Notes: a model not told the origin generated them from the letters alone. DNA of 64,000 nucleotides from Streptomyces cadmiisoli (GCF_003261055.1 NZ_CP030073.1:3472001-3536000); one strand, 5' to 3'; positions 8,041 through 16,500 are shown, counted from the first letter of the stretch. Numbers and translations are program-made.

Positions 8041-8697
8041 TCATGCGTACGCGGCGACATCCTTGACGACGGCGAAGCCGAGCCCGTACGCGCTCATGCC
8101 CCGGCCGTAGGCGCCCAGGTGGACGCCCTCCTGCGTCGACCCCGCGAGCACCCAGCCGAACTCGGACTCCCGGTAGTGGAACGGCGTCGACACCCCGTCC
8201 ACCGGCAGGGAAAGCGTCGACCAGTCGGACCCGGCGAGATCGTCCGCGAGGACCCACGCCGTCTCCGTCTGCTGATCGAGCCAGTCGTCCCGCAGGCTGT
8301 GGTCCATCTGCCCGGGCCAGGTGAAGGACAGCAGCCCCACCCCCGCGAGCCAGGCCGCCGAGGAGACCGATGTGGCCTCCAGCAGCCCCGTGCCGTCGGC
8401 GCTGCGCCGCACCGGGTTGGCGGCGACCGTCACCACGACCGCGAAACGCTCCCGGTCCTCCGTCGACTCGCCCCGCACCGAGGGCTCCTCGCCGTGCCCG
8501 ATCGAACCGTGCTCCACGGCCCCGTCGGCCGCCGTACCGACCTGCATCAGCCAGCGCGGACCCGTGAACGCCTCGTCGAGGCCGTACCAAGGGAAGGGCG
8601 CGCGCAGGTAGCCGTCGGCTGTACGCCGGGCGGAGGTGAGCTGTTGTCCACCCTCCGCGGCCGGCGTGTGCGCGACTGCCCCACTCGTCGTCTCCAT
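8041..8697 (-). CDS. conserved hypothetical protein
   Basis: A 218-residue soluble protein beginning METTSGAVAHTPAAEGG. It is Trp- and Gly-containing with the segment 'YLRAPFPWYGLDEAFTGPRWL' near residue 30 and a C-terminal 'YGRGMSAYGLGFAVVKD'. No signal peptide, membrane helix or known catalytic motif is evident. Start ATG 8697 chosen because the upstream extension looks like non-coding sequence. It ends three bases from a strong terminator shared with mrp. It sits between mrp and tatB, a position occupied by lineage-specific genes in other actinobacteria. Function unknown. Confidence 0.7.
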   Translation of the reverse strand: METTSGAVAHTPAAEGGQQLTSARRTADGYLRAPFPWYGLDEAFTGPRWLMQVGTAADGAVEHGSIGHGEEPSVRGESTEDRERFAVVVTVAANPVRRSADGTGLLEATSVSSAAWLAGVGLLSFTWPGQMDHSLRDDWLDQQTETAWVLADDLAGSDWSTLSLPVDGVSTPFHYRESEFGWVLAGSTQEGVHLGAYGRGMSAYGLGFAVVKDVAAYA

Positions 8698-8880
8698 GTG
8701 CCCGGACGCCTCCTCGCTCTCGTCGGACCGGGCGGCCCGCCCCCCTTCGGGCGTACTCGTCCGGTCCGCACAACAACTCGGCAGCATATCGACACCACTC
8801 GCGGGCGCAGGGAACGCACCCGGCGCGCGGGTCACCCGGGCAGCGCGTTCAAGCCGCGCGGGGGGCGACCGCCGGGGCGG

Positions 8881-9315
8881 TCAGGTGGCGTCGGCGTCGA
8901 AGGGCGGACGCTCGTCGGGCTTCTTCGTCATGTCCACCCGGGCCCCCGAGGAAGCGGCGGCCGAGGAGGCGGAGGAGTCGGACTGGTCCGTGTCACGGCC
9001 GTGCACGGCGTCCGTGACCTCGGCCATCTCCTTCTTCAGGTCGAAGCCGTTGCGGAGCTCCTTGAGCCCCAGGTCGTCGTTGTCCAGCTGCTTGCGGATG
9101 AACGTCTTCGGGTTCAGGTCCTCGAACTCGAAGTCCTTGAACTCCGGACCCAGTTCCGTGCGGATGTCCTGCTTGGCGCTCTCCGAGAACTCGCGGATCT
9201 TCCGGACCGTACGCATCACGTCCTGGATGACCTTCGGGAGCTTGTCCGGACCGAAGACGAGCACGGCGAGGACGATGAGCGCCACCAGCTCTAGCGGTCC
9301 TATGTCATTGAACAC
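8881..9315 (-). CDS. tatB: Sec-independent translocase subunit TatB
   Basis: A 144-residue TatB. The N-terminal membrane helix (about residues 4-22) contains the family motif 'IGPLELVALIVLAVLVFGPDKLP', followed by an amphipathic helix (KVIQDVMRTVRKIREF) and a long polar, Ser/Ala-rich tail. In the cytoplasmic membrane TatB with TatC receives twin-arginine substrates. Start is GTG 9315, with AAGGAG 6 nt upstream. It lies just downstream of the HtrA-like protease gene (166 nt gap) in the order sigma, anti-sigma, htrA, tatB, the same order as M. tuberculosis sigE-rseA-htrA-tatB. Streptomycetes export unusually many Tat substrates, so control by envelope stress would make sense. Confidence 0.92.
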   Translation of the reverse strand: MFNDIGPLELVALIVLAVLVFGPDKLPKVIQDVMRTVRKIREFSESAKQDIRTELGPEFKDFEFEDLNPKTFIRKQLDNDDLGLKELRNGFDLKKEMAEVTDAVHGRDTDQSDSSASSAAASSGARVDMTKKPDERPPFDADAT

Positions 9316-9481
9316 CTGAAGCTCCTTGCGATGTCCCGGGCCGGAACAACGGTACCCGCCGTTCCTGTCCGACCGGTACTGCCCCGTGGCCCCCGAGTGC
9401 GTGCAAGTGAGCGGTTTTCCGGTTGTTTGCCTTGTGCATACCGGGACCTGAGTGGCGTTTGTGGCATTTCCACGGCTTTGC

Positions 9482-11608
9482 TCAGTCGCCGCCCGACGAA
9501 CCGAGCACCAGCGAGATCGTCCGTTCCTCGCCGTCGCGCACCAAGGTCAGCTCCAGGCGGTCGCCGGGGCGGTGGGCGCGGGTCTTGACGATCAGTTCCT
9601 CACCGGAGTGGACGCGCTGGCCGTCGACCTCGGTGATGACGTCGCCCGCCCTGATGCCGGCCTTGTCACCGGGGCCGCCCCGGGTGACCGGCGGGCCGCC
9701 GTCGCTGCCCTTGCCGCCCACCCGGGCGCCGTCGCCGGTGTAGTTCATGTCGAGGGTGACGCCGATGACCGGGTGGGTCGCCCGACCGGTGTTGATCAGT
9801 TCCTCGGCGACGCGCTTGCCCTGGTTGACCGGGATGGCGAAGCCGAGCCCGATGGAGCCGGACCGGCCGCTCTCCGCGTCGGAGCCGTCGTCGGCCGAGC
9901 GGATCGCGGAGTTGATGCCGATGACGCGGGCCCGCGCGTCGAGCAGGGGGCCGCCGGAGTTGCCGGGGTTGATGGCGGCGTCGGTCTGGAGGGCGTCGAC
10001 GTAGGAGATGTCGCTGCCGTCGCCGCCGTCGCCGCCCGCGGTGATGGGGCGCTGCTTGGCGCTGATGATGCCGGTGGTGACGGTCCCGGCGAGGTCGAAG
10101 GGGGCGCCGATGGCGATCACCGGGTCGCCGACCTGGACGTTGTCCGAGTTGCCGAGCGGCAGGGGGCGGAGACCGCTCACACCGCGGACTCGCACGACGG
10201 CCAGGTCGTAGCCGCTGTCCCGGCCCACGACCTCCGCCTCGGCGGTGTCGCCGCTGTGGAACGTGACGGTTATCTCGCCGTCGTCCCCGGCGGGTCCCAC
10301 GACGTGGTCGTTGGTGAGGATGTGGCCGCGGCCGTCCAGGACGAAGCCGGTGCCGGTGCCCTGTTCCTGCGCGCCGCTGACGTGCAGGGTGACCACGCTG
10401 GGCAGGGCCTTCGCGGCGATCCCGGCCACGCTGTCGTCGGGCCGGTCCACGGGCTCCCGGCCGGCCTGCGGCAACTCCACCTCCGCCACGCCGTTGCGCT
10501 CCAGATAGGCCCCCACCATGCCGCCCAGGCCACCCGCCGCGAGCGCGATCAGCGCGGCACCGAGGACGATCACCTTCCAGGCCCGCCTGCGCCGCTGCTG
10601 CTCGGTGAGCACCCTCGCCCCGGTCTGCTGAAGCGGCCCCGCACCCCCGCCCGCCGCCGACACGGCCCAGGGGTCGTAGCGCCCCCAGGGATCGGTGGGG
10701 GGCACGGAGTCGCCGGCGAGGGCGCCGGGGGCGGTGAGGGCGCCGGAGCCGGTGGGCACCGGGGCGTACGGGGTCTGTGTGCCCGGGGGAGGCCCGTCCG
10801 CCGCGGCGTACGGGCCCGCCGCGGGGGCGCCGGGCACCTGGGTGCCGTCGGCGTGCGGGGGCGGCGCAAGGGGGCCTGGCGGCTCCGGGTGGGCCGATGC
10901 CGCCGGATGGGGCATGGGCGCAGCAGCGCCGGGTGCCGGAACGGAGGTGTCCGTCGCGGGCAGCGGCGCGGGCACGCCGTGCGGTGGCGCGGGCGGGGCG
11001 GCCGGGTGCCGGGCCGGCGGAGCGGGCGCGGATATCGCCGTGCCCTGCGCGGGCGTCGTCCCCGGGTGCTGCACCGGCGGAGCGGGCGCCCACGGTCCGG
11101 GCCTGCCGTACGGCGGGGTGCTGTAGGGGTCGGGGTCGTGCAGGGGCGTCACGGGAGCCGGCGGGACGTGCGCGGCCGCGTCGTCGACCGGGACGGGCTC
11201 ACCCGCGCCGCCCACGGGAGCGTCCGCGCCCTCCGGCACGCCGGGCAGGGACGACTCGGCCGGGACGACGGCCCCGAACGGCTCCGCCTCCTCGGACACC
11301 GACGCCGCGAAAGCCGACGCCTCCGGCACCTCCGACACCCACGCCGCGGAACCCGACGAATCCGGCACCTCGAACACCGGCGCCGCGGAACTCGACAGAT
11401 CCGGTGCTGCGGAGGCCGTGCTCACCGGGGTGTCCGGTGCGTCCTGCGGTCGCCGCAGCTCGAAGTCCCCGTCGGAGGACACCGCGGCGGAGCCCGGTAC
11501 GCCGGCGGGGCGCGCCAGCTCGAAATCCCCGGCGGTCTCGCCGACCGGCGAGGCCGTGGCCTCCTCCGGCTGCCCCGTACTGCCCTGCGTGGGCTTCCCC
11601 TCGTTCAT
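9482..11608 (-). CDS. HtrA/PepD-like membrane serine protease with PDZ domain
   Basis: A 708-residue DegP/HtrA-family protease. Residues 1-340 form a Pro/Ala-rich, presumably disordered cytoplasmic tail; a single membrane helix lies at about 343-368; the trypsin-like domain follows with catalytic His435 (TNDHVVG), Asp468 (YDLAVVR) and Ser551 (GNSGGP); a PDZ domain occupies about 610-700 (GDKAGIRAGDVITEVDG). The protease domain would face outside and degrade or sense misfolded proteins. Start ATG 11608 has a GGGGAG-type RBS; the longer frame adds basic, unlikely sequence. Lies downstream of the anti-sigma factor, so it may process that protein or be its regulon member. A GGAAC word about 52 nt before the ATG could be an ECF -35. 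Confidence 0.93.
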   Translation of the reverse strand: MNEGKPTQGSTGQPEEATASPVGETAGDFELARPAGVPGSAAVSSDGDFELRRPQDAPDTPVSTASAAPDLSSSAAPVFEVPDSSGSAAWVSEVPEASAFAASVSEEAEPFGAVVPAESSLPGVPEGADAPVGGAGEPVPVDDAAAHVPPAPVTPLHDPDPYSTPPYGRPGPWAPAPPVQHPGTTPAQGTAISAPAPPARHPAAPPAPPHGVPAPLPATDTSVPAPGAAAPMPHPAASAHPEPPGPLAPPPHADGTQVPGAPAAGPYAAADGPPPGTQTPYAPVPTGSGALTAPGALAGDSVPPTDPWGRYDPWAVSAAGGGAGPLQQTGARVLTEQQRRRRAWKVIVLGAALIALAAGGLGGMVGAYLERNGVAEVELPQAGREPVDRPDDSVAGIAAKALPSVVTLHVSGAQEQGTGTGFVLDGRGHILTNDHVVGPAGDDGEITVTFHSGDTAEAEVVGRDSGYDLAVVRVRGVSGLRPLPLGNSDNVQVGDPVIAIGAPFDLAGTVTTGIISAKQRPITAGGDGGDGSDISYVDALQTDAAINPGNSGGPLLDARARVIGINSAIRSADDGSDAESGRSGSIGLGFAIPVNQGKRVAEELINTGRATHPVIGVTLDMNYTGDGARVGGKGSDGGPPVTRGGPGDKAGIRAGDVITEVDGQRVHSGEELIVKTRAHRPGDRLELTLVRDGEERTISLVLGSSGGD

Positions 11609-11750
11609 GCTCTCCCCAGCGCCGGCCACGGCACGCCGTCGGTGGCCCGCAGTACGTCGGTTCCGCGTCGGTCGCCCTGACACGGACACGCTTCACCCGG
11701 GGATTCAACCAGGTTCACGCGCCGGGGCGCAGCGCCCGGTCGGCGCCGGG

Positions 11751-12740
11751 TCAGCGGGACGTGCCGGAGGACGAGGACGGCGCGGAGGTCGCGTCGGCCC
11801 CGGGCGCCGCGAGCAGACCGGGAGCCGTGATCTCCGACGACGTCGACCACATGGTCAGGGAGATCGGCGGAGTGGCCGACAGCGGACGTATCAGCGGGGA
11901 CATGGCCGCGGCACCGGCCACCACGGGTGCGGCGACGGCGTGCAGATCCGACCCGGCCTGCGCGGCGGCCGGTGCCGGTACGCCGGGCAGCAGCGGCGCG
12001 GACGCCTGCGTGGGGGCCACCGGCCCGTCCCCGAGGGTCCGTCCGCCCTGGCCCTGCACGAGCAGCGGGCCGACCCCGCGGCGCCGCTGGTTGTCCGGTG
12101 GCGTGCTGGTGCCCGCTCCCGCCGAACGCGCGGGCGTGACGTTGCTGCCGCTGCCGGAGCCGCTGCGGCTCTCCGAGTCGCCGGGGGTGCCCGTGGTGAC
12201 GCCGCCCAGGGCGATCGCGGCCAGCGACACCGCGCCGGCGGCGACGAACGCGAACCGCCGTCCGCGCGAGGCCGCCGCGCGGTCGGCCTCGCTCCGCCCG
12301 ACATCGTGGATGCGGAAACCGCGCTGCGCCGCCGAGGTGGGCAGCACGGGCGCGTGGGTGGGGGTGGGGACGTACCCGAACTCGAAGCGCTCGCCGCGGC
12401 TCGTCCCGAAGACACCGGCCGTGGCCCCTCGGGGCAGTCCGCCGCCGAAGCCTCCCGGCACCGGCGGCACTCCGTCGTCGAGGTCGCCTCCGCCGGGCAG
12501 CCCTTGAAGGCGGGCCAGGAAGCTCTCGGAGGGCGGCGGCGGGGCGGCCTCCGCGAAGACGTTCTTCAGCCGGCGCTGGGCGTCGACCTCGGCCTTGCAC
12601 TTCGCACAGGTCGCCACGTGCGCCAGGACGCGTTCCCGCGTCTCATGACCCAGCTCGCCGTCGACCAGCGCGGCGAGTCGGTCTCCCAGATGCTGTTCCG
12701 CGAGGTGTCCCTCGGCGGCTTTCGGTCGTGATCCACTCAC
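11751..12740 (-). CDS. membrane-anchored zinc-finger anti-sigma factor
   Basis: A 329-residue anti-sigma factor. The N-terminal zf-HC2/ZAS domain shows His41-x3-Cys45-x2-Cys48 (HVATCAKC) after the usual '[19 protein letters not shown]' helix. A glycine/proline-rich linker leads to one membrane helix at about 162-183 ([20 protein letters not shown]), then a 140-residue Ser/Pro/Ala-rich extracytoplasmic part. The GTG start at 12740 overlaps the sigma factor's TGA (GTGA), so the pair is translationally coupled and made in matched amounts. The ZAS domain should hold the ECF sigma inactive. The M. tuberculosis counterpart RseA is shorter and soluble, so membrane anchoring here is a notable difference. 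Confidence 0.88.
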   Translation of the reverse strand: MSGSRPKAAEGHLAEQHLGDRLAALVDGELGHETRERVLAHVATCAKCKAEVDAQRRLKNVFAEAAPPPPSESFLARLQGLPGGGDLDDGVPPVPGGFGGGLPRGATAGVFGTSRGERFEFGYVPTPTHAPVLPTSAAQRGFRIHDVGRSEADRAAASRGRRFAFVAAGAVSLAAIALGGVTTGTPGDSESRSGSGSGSNVTPARSAGAGTSTPPDNQRRRGVGPLLVQGQGGRTLGDGPVAPTQASAPLLPGVPAPAAAQAGSDLHAVAAPVVAGAAAMSPLIRPLSATPPISLTMWSTSSEITAPGLLAAPGADATSAPSSSSGTSR

Positions 12741-13507
12741 GCGGACGCGCCCCCTCCCCCCAGCGCGGGAACGCGGGGCACGAAGGAACGGCGCTCGGCG
12801 CGCGCCTCGGGCGAGCGGTGCGCCAGAGCCTTGCGCAGCTGCGATCGGCCGCGGTGGATCCGGGAGCGGACGGTGCCGAGCTTCACACCGAGGGTCGCGG
12901 CGATCTCCTCGTACGACAGTCCCTCGATGTCGCACAGGACGACCGCGGCGCGGAACTCGGGTGCGAGGGTGTCGAGGGCCTGCTGCACGTCCGCGTCGAA
13001 GTGCGCGTCGTTGAAGACCTGCTGCGGGGACGGCTCGCGGCTGGGCAGTCGCTCGGCCGCGTCCTCGCCGAGGGCGTCGAAGCGGATGCGCTGCTTGCGG
13101 CGGACCATGTCCAGGAAGAGGTTGGTGGTGATGCGGTGCAGCCAGCCCTCGAACGTGCCCGGCGTGTACGTCGACAGCGAGCGGAACACACGGACAAAGA
13201 CCTCCTGCGTGAGGTCCTCGGCGTCGTGCTGGTTGCCCGTGAGCCGGTACGCCAGGCGGTAGACACGGCCACTGTGCGTGCTCACGATCTCCTCCCACGT
13301 GGGCGGAGTCCACGCCTGCCCGTCCGCGTCGGTGGAGAAGGTCGCGGTCTGGGTGTGGTCAGCGGCGTGGCTGTCAGCAGCGGTGTCGTTCACGGATTTC
13401 GGCCTGCCTGCCGACCCGAGGAAGCGCCGCAGCGCTCCTGCCCGGTCTGCAGGCGCGGCCGCACCTCCCCTGTCGGCTCTGGTGGTGTCCAGTGGAGCCC
13501 CTACCAT
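12737..13507 (-). CDS. ECF sigma factor (M. tuberculosis SigE-like)
   Basis: A 256-residue ECF sigma-70 factor. After about 60 variable residues, region 2 runs through '[31 protein letters not shown]' and '[22 protein letters not shown]'; region 4 is '[40 protein letters not shown]', the -35-binding helix-turn-helix. Start ATG 13507 (MVGAPLDTT) chosen over a 36-residue upstream extension that lacks an RBS. Downstream are its anti-sigma factor, HtrA and TatB; upstream and divergent is the O-methyltransferase, as at Rv1220c-sigE. I did not find a GGAAC autoregulatory box in the 220 bp upstream. Note that the Streptomyces protein called SigE is a different factor, so I give no symbol. Confidence 0.92.
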   Translation of the reverse strand: MVGAPLDTTRADRGGAAAPADRAGALRRFLGSAGRPKSVNDTAADSHAADHTQTATFSTDADGQAWTPPTWEEIVSTHSGRVYRLAYRLTGNQHDAEDLTQEVFVRVFRSLSTYTPGTFEGWLHRITTNLFLDMVRRKQRIRFDALGEDAAERLPSREPSPQQVFNDAHFDADVQQALDTLAPEFRAAVVLCDIEGLSYEEIAATLGVKLGTVRSRIHRGRSQLRKALAHRSPEARAERRSFVPRVPALGGGGASA

Positions 13508-13727
13508 AGCCACCTCGTCCGTTAGCTCCGGATAAGCGGTTTTACGAGAATTTGATCTGTGCTGATACGGCTGCGTCAGCACTTGCTCGCCATCCCGTTC
13601 GCCCTCGTGATCCAACCGTGTCCCCCGCTGTCGTTCTCCACCCCTCTAAACGCCTGGTCCCATCTGCGGGTTCCCGGCGGCAACGGATACAGTCACGCCG
13701 AGGCAACCACGGGGACAGGAGAGGGTC

Positions 13728-14360
13728 ATTACCGGCAACCGGCCGACGAGCTGGGCGTTCTCCGACGCCTATGTCGCCGAGGACGAAGCACTGCGCTGGG
13801 CCCGGGACCGGGCCCGGGCGGCAGGGCTGCGCTCGGTGTCGCCCGGCACGGGTGCCGCGCTGAGGTTGCTGGCCGCTTCCGTGGACGCCAAGGCGATAGC
13901 GGAGATCGGCACCGGGACCGGGGTGTCGGGGATCCATCTGCTCCACGGGATGCGCCCGGACGGTGTCCTGACCACGGTGGACCCGGAGCCCGAGCACCAG
14001 CAGTTCGCCCGGCAGGCGTTCCGCGCCTCGGGGTTCGCCAGCAATCGCGCCCGCTTCATCCCCGGACGGGCCCTGGACGTCCTCCCGCGGCTCGCGGACG
14101 CCGGCTACGACCTCGTCTTCTGCGACGGCGACCGGCTGGAGGTGCTGGAGTACCTCGCTGAATCGTTGCGTCTGCTGCGTCAGGGCGGACTGGTCGTGTT
14201 CGAGGGCGTCTTCGCCAACGGCCGCACGGTGGACTCGGGTCCCCAGCCGACCGAGGTGCTGCGGCTGCGGGAGCTGCTGCGCGCGGTGCGCGAGAGCCAG
14301 GAACTGGTGCCGTCGCTGCTGCCGGTGGGCGACGGACTGCTGTGCGCGGTGAAGCGGTGA
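13728..14360 (+). CDS. O-methyltransferase (Rv1220c-like), probable ATT start
   Basis: A SAM-dependent class I O-methyltransferase of about 210 residues. Motif I is 'IAEIGTGTGVSG'; the acidic residue of motif II follows in 'LTTVDPEPEH'; 'YDLVFCDGDR' carries the next strand. The conventional start available is GTG 13836, but the 36 codons before it encode 'TSWAFSDAYVAEDEALRWARDRAR', which matches the N-terminal helix of family members (for example the SEDTILKTARDRA segment remembered from Rv1220c). Back to the stop at 13647 this region contains no ATG, GTG or TTG in frame. GGAGAGG at 13718-13724 precedes ATT 13728, so I propose ATT initiation. Substrate unknown. Divergent from the ECF sigma gene. 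Confidence 0.8.
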   Translation: MTGNRPTSWAFSDAYVAEDEALRWARDRARAAGLRSVSPGTGAALRLLAASVDAKAIAEIGTGTGVSGIHLLHGMRPDGVLTTVDPEPEHQQFARQAFRASGFASNRARFIPGRALDVLPRLADAGYDLVFCDGDRLEVLEYLAESLRLLRQGGLVVFEGVFANGRTVDSGPQPTEVLRLRELLRAVRESQELVPSLLPVGDGLLCAVKR

Positions 14361-14425
14361 GTCCGCGCGGCGGTCGGCGGTGACCCGTCCGGCCGGCGCC
14401 CCGCGCGCGACCGGCGGGGAACACG

Positions 14426-14462
14426 CAGCCGCCCCGGCATCACGTACGTGCCAGGGCGGCTG
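14426..14462. terminator. bidirectional terminator (O-methyltransferase / DUF3117)
   Basis: A 9-bp stem (CAGCCGCCC / GGGCGGCTG) enclosing a further 4-bp stem (GGCA / TGCC) lies between the convergent genes. In the rightward direction it is followed by AAAG, without a long U run. Confidence 0.75.
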
Positions 14463-14485
14463 AAAGGGTACGGTCGCCTGCGGTG

Positions 14486-14653
14486 TCAGCCCACGACCTT
14501 CTTGAGGGCGTCGCCGAGCGCGTCGGCCTCGTCCGGGGTCAGCTCGACGACGAGCCGACCGCCGCCTTCGAGCGGAACGCGCATGACGATGCCCCGCCCC
14601 TCCTTGGTCACCTCGAGCGGGCCGTCGCCCGTCCGCGGCTTCATGGCCGCCAT
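14486..14653 (-). CDS. DUF3117 small protein (Rv1211-like)
   Basis: A 55-residue conserved actinobacterial protein of unknown function, beginning MAAMKPRTGDGPLEVTKEGRG and ending ELTPDEADALGDALKKVVG. The length and the 'MKPRTGDGP' start are diagnostic of DUF3117. ATG 14653 is preceded by GAAGGGG about 7 nt upstream; the longer open frame of 98 codons is not conserved. It lies near tagA and the DivIVA-like gene, as Rv1211 lies near Rv1209 and tagA in M. tuberculosis, though here an enoyl-CoA isomerase gene intervenes. It may be a small adaptor, but nothing in the sequence says for what. Confidence 0.88.
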   Translation of the reverse strand: MAAMKPRTGDGPLEVTKEGRGIVMRVPLEGGGRLVVELTPDEADALGDALKKVVG

Positions 14654-14982
14654 GCTCGTTCCCCTTCCTGAAAACCAGCTCATCGTCAAAGCCGACGGCC
14701 CGCTGAAGGGCAGGCGCGGTCCGTGAAGCGGGACACGCGGCACCGGCATCGAACACATTGCTTCCAGGCCATTATCCCGCATCTCACGACCCGATGACCA
14801 ACATCAGTCGGCATCGCTTGGGCAACGCGCGCGAGCAAAACCACTCAATTCGGCGATGTGGCTGCGATACTGCGCGGCCGCGCAGACTTCGGCCGAGCGC
14901 ATACCCGGCCGAATTGTTTGACGCAGGTCACACAGACGCTCGGGACCGTTCCCGGTGATCTCGGCCATGCTGTCCTGTGACA
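14654..14982. other. divergent intergenic region (DUF3117 / enoyl-CoA isomerase)
   Basis: About 330 bp of comparatively AT-rich sequence between divergent genes. Open frames across it look non-coding. It must hold the promoter of the DUF3117 gene on the minus strand; I could not fix -10/-35 elements with confidence. The right end runs into the palindrome at 14983-15004. Confidence 0.4.
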
Positions 14983-15004
14983 GGGCGTACCGACCGGTAC
15001 GCCC
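14983..15004. promoter_or_regulatory. perfect 10-bp inverted repeat, probable operator
   Basis: GGGCGTACCG, a two-base centre AC, and CGGTACGCCC form an uninterrupted palindrome whose right end is 26 nt before the PaaG-like start codon and 13 nt before its GGAGGG site. Size and symmetry fit a TetR-type dimer site. A smaller repeat, CCTGT-G-ACAGG, lies just to its left. No regulator gene is adjacent, so control would be in trans. Confidence 0.6.
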
Positions 15005-15030
15005 GAACCGCCGCGACGGAGGGATGCGCC

Positions 15031-15834
15031 ATGGCCGACACCGTGCTCTACGAGGTGAGCGACGGGCTCGCGACGATCACGCTGAACCGCCCGGAGGCGA
15101 TGAACGCGCTGGACATCGCCGCGAAGGTCGCCCTCCGGGACGCGGTCCGGTCCGCGGCCGCCGACGACGCGGTGCGGGCCGTACTGCTGACCGCCGCCGG
15201 CGAGCGGGCGTTCTGCGTGGGCCAGGACCTCAAGGAGCACATCGGGCTGCTCGCCGCCGACCGGGAGTCGGGCGAGGGCCGGACGATGAGCACGGTGCGG
15301 GAGCACTACAACCCGATCGTGCGGGCGCTGACCGGAATGCCGAAGCCGGTGGTCGCGGGCGTGAACGGCGTCGCGGCCGGGGCGGGCTTCGGCTTCGCGC
15401 TCGCCGCCGACTACCGGGTGGTGGCGGACACGGCGGCCTTCAACACGTCGTTCGCGGGCGTCGCGCTGACCGCCGACTCCGGTGTCTCCTGGACGCTGCC
15501 GCGGGTCGTCGGCCCCGGCCGCGCCACCGACCTGCTCCTGTTCCCGCGGAGCATCAAGGCGCAGGAGGCGTACGAGCTGGGGATCGCGAACCGGGTCGTG
15601 CCGGCCGCGGAGCTGCGGGCCGAGGCGGAGCGGGTGGCGCGCACGCTGGCCGAGGGGCCGACGGTGGCGTACGCGGCGATCAAGGAGGCCGTGGCGTTCG
15701 GCTACGGCCACTCGCTGGCCGAGACGCTGGAGAAGGAGGACGAGCTCCAGTCCCGGGCGGGGGCCTCCCAGGACCACGCGATCGCGGTGCAGGCGTTCGT
15801 CGACAAGGAGCGGCCGAAGTACCTGGGGCGCTGA
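15031..15834 (+). CDS. enoyl-CoA hydratase/isomerase, PaaG-like
   Basis: A 267-residue crotonase-fold protein. The oxyanion-hole segments are 'GERAFCVGQDLKEH' and 'GVNGVAAGAGFGFALAADYRV'. Where classical crotonases have two catalytic glutamates, this one reads 'FAGVALTADSGVSWTLPRVVG'; the Asp-Ser-Gly matches PaaG-type isomerases, which use an aspartate there. Candidate reactions are epoxyphenylacetyl-CoA isomerisation or delta3-delta2 enoyl-CoA isomerisation. The C-terminus ends 'FVDKERPKYLGR', also typical of the group. Start ATG 15031 is supported by GGAGGG 7 nt upstream. It stands alone, with a palindrome at its promoter and a terminator after it, so it is probably a single-gene unit regulated in trans. 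No phenylacetate genes are nearby. Confidence 0.85.
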   Translation: MADTVLYEVSDGLATITLNRPEAMNALDIAAKVALRDAVRSAAADDAVRAVLLTAAGERAFCVGQDLKEHIGLLAADRESGEGRTMSTVREHYNPIVRALTGMPKPVVAGVNGVAAGAGFGFALAADYRVVADTAAFNTSFAGVALTADSGVSWTLPRVVGPGRATDLLLFPRSIKAQEAYELGIANRVVPAAELRAEAERVARTLAEGPTVAYAAIKEAVAFGYGHSLAETLEKEDELQSRAGASQDHAIAVQAFVDKERPKYLGR

Positions 15835-15838
15835 GCCC

Positions 15839-15874
15839 GGCCGGCGCCGGGCGCGTCGTCGTCCGGCGCCGGCC
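15839..15874. terminator. terminator hairpin after PaaG-like gene
   Basis: A perfect 12-bp stem (GGCCGGCGCCGG / CCGGCGCCGGCC) with a 12-nt loop starts five bases after the stop codon at 15834 and lies before the convergent tagA stop at 15901, so it can serve both. Confidence 0.8.
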
Positions 15875-15900
15875 CCGCCCCTTGCCGCGCTCGCCCCGGG

Positions 15901-16500
15901 TCAGGTGCGGATCGGCCCGGCCGCGCGCGCCACACAGGTCTCCAGGTGGTCGTCGACCAGTCCGCACGCCTGCATCAGGGCGTAAGCGGTCGTGGGGCCG
16001 ACGAACCGCAGACCGCGCTTCTTCAGCGCCTTGGACAGGGCCGTCGACTCCTCGGTGACCGCGGGGACGTCGGCGAGGGTCTTCGGGACCGGCCGGGTGG
16101 CGGGGTCGGGGGCGTGGGACCAGATCAGCTCGTCCAGCCCGCCCGGCGCCCAGTCCGCCAGTACGCGCGCGTTGGAGAGGGTCGCGTCGATCTTGGCGCG
16201 GTTGCGGATGATGCCGGTGTCGGCGAGGAGCCGCTCGCGGTCGGCCTCGGTGAAGGCGGCGACCGCGCCGATCCGGAAGCCGGCGAAGGCGGCGCGGAAG
16301 CCGGAGCGGCGGCGCAGGATGGTGATCCAGGACAGGCCGGACTGGAAGGCCTCCAGGGACAGCCGCTCGTAGAGGGCGTCGTCGCCGTGGACCGGGCGGC
16401 CCCACTCCTCGTCGTGGTAGGTCACGTAGTCCGCGGTGGACAGGGCCCAGGGGCAGCGCGGCGCGCCGTCCGGGCCGGCCACGGCCGTGCCCTCGCTCAC
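15901..16500 (-). CDS. tagA: DNA-3-methyladenine glycosylase I
   Basis: A 199-residue TAG-family glycosylase that removes 3-methyladenine from alkylated DNA. The structural zinc ligands are present: Cys16 (RCPWA), His29 (TYHDEEWG), His185 and Cys189 in the C-terminal 'DDHLETC'. The substrate-binding 'YHDEEWGRPVHGDDALYERLSLEAFQ' block and the 'SWITILRRR' helix are intact. ATG 16500 overlaps the stop of the upstream DivIVA-like gene by four bases (ATGA), so the two are translationally coupled. The same pairing (Rv1209-tagA) occurs in M. tuberculosis. Ends opposite the PaaG-like gene with a terminator between. Confidence 0.93.
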   Translation of the reverse strand: MSEGTAVAGPDGAPRCPWALSTADYVTYHDEEWGRPVHGDDALYERLSLEAFQSGLSWITILRRRSGFRAAFAGFRIGAVAAFTEADRERLLADTGIIRNRAKIDATLSNARVLADWAPGGLDELIWSHAPDPATRPVPKTLADVPAVTEESTALSKALKKRGLRFVGPTTAYALMQACGLVDDHLETCVARAAGPIRT

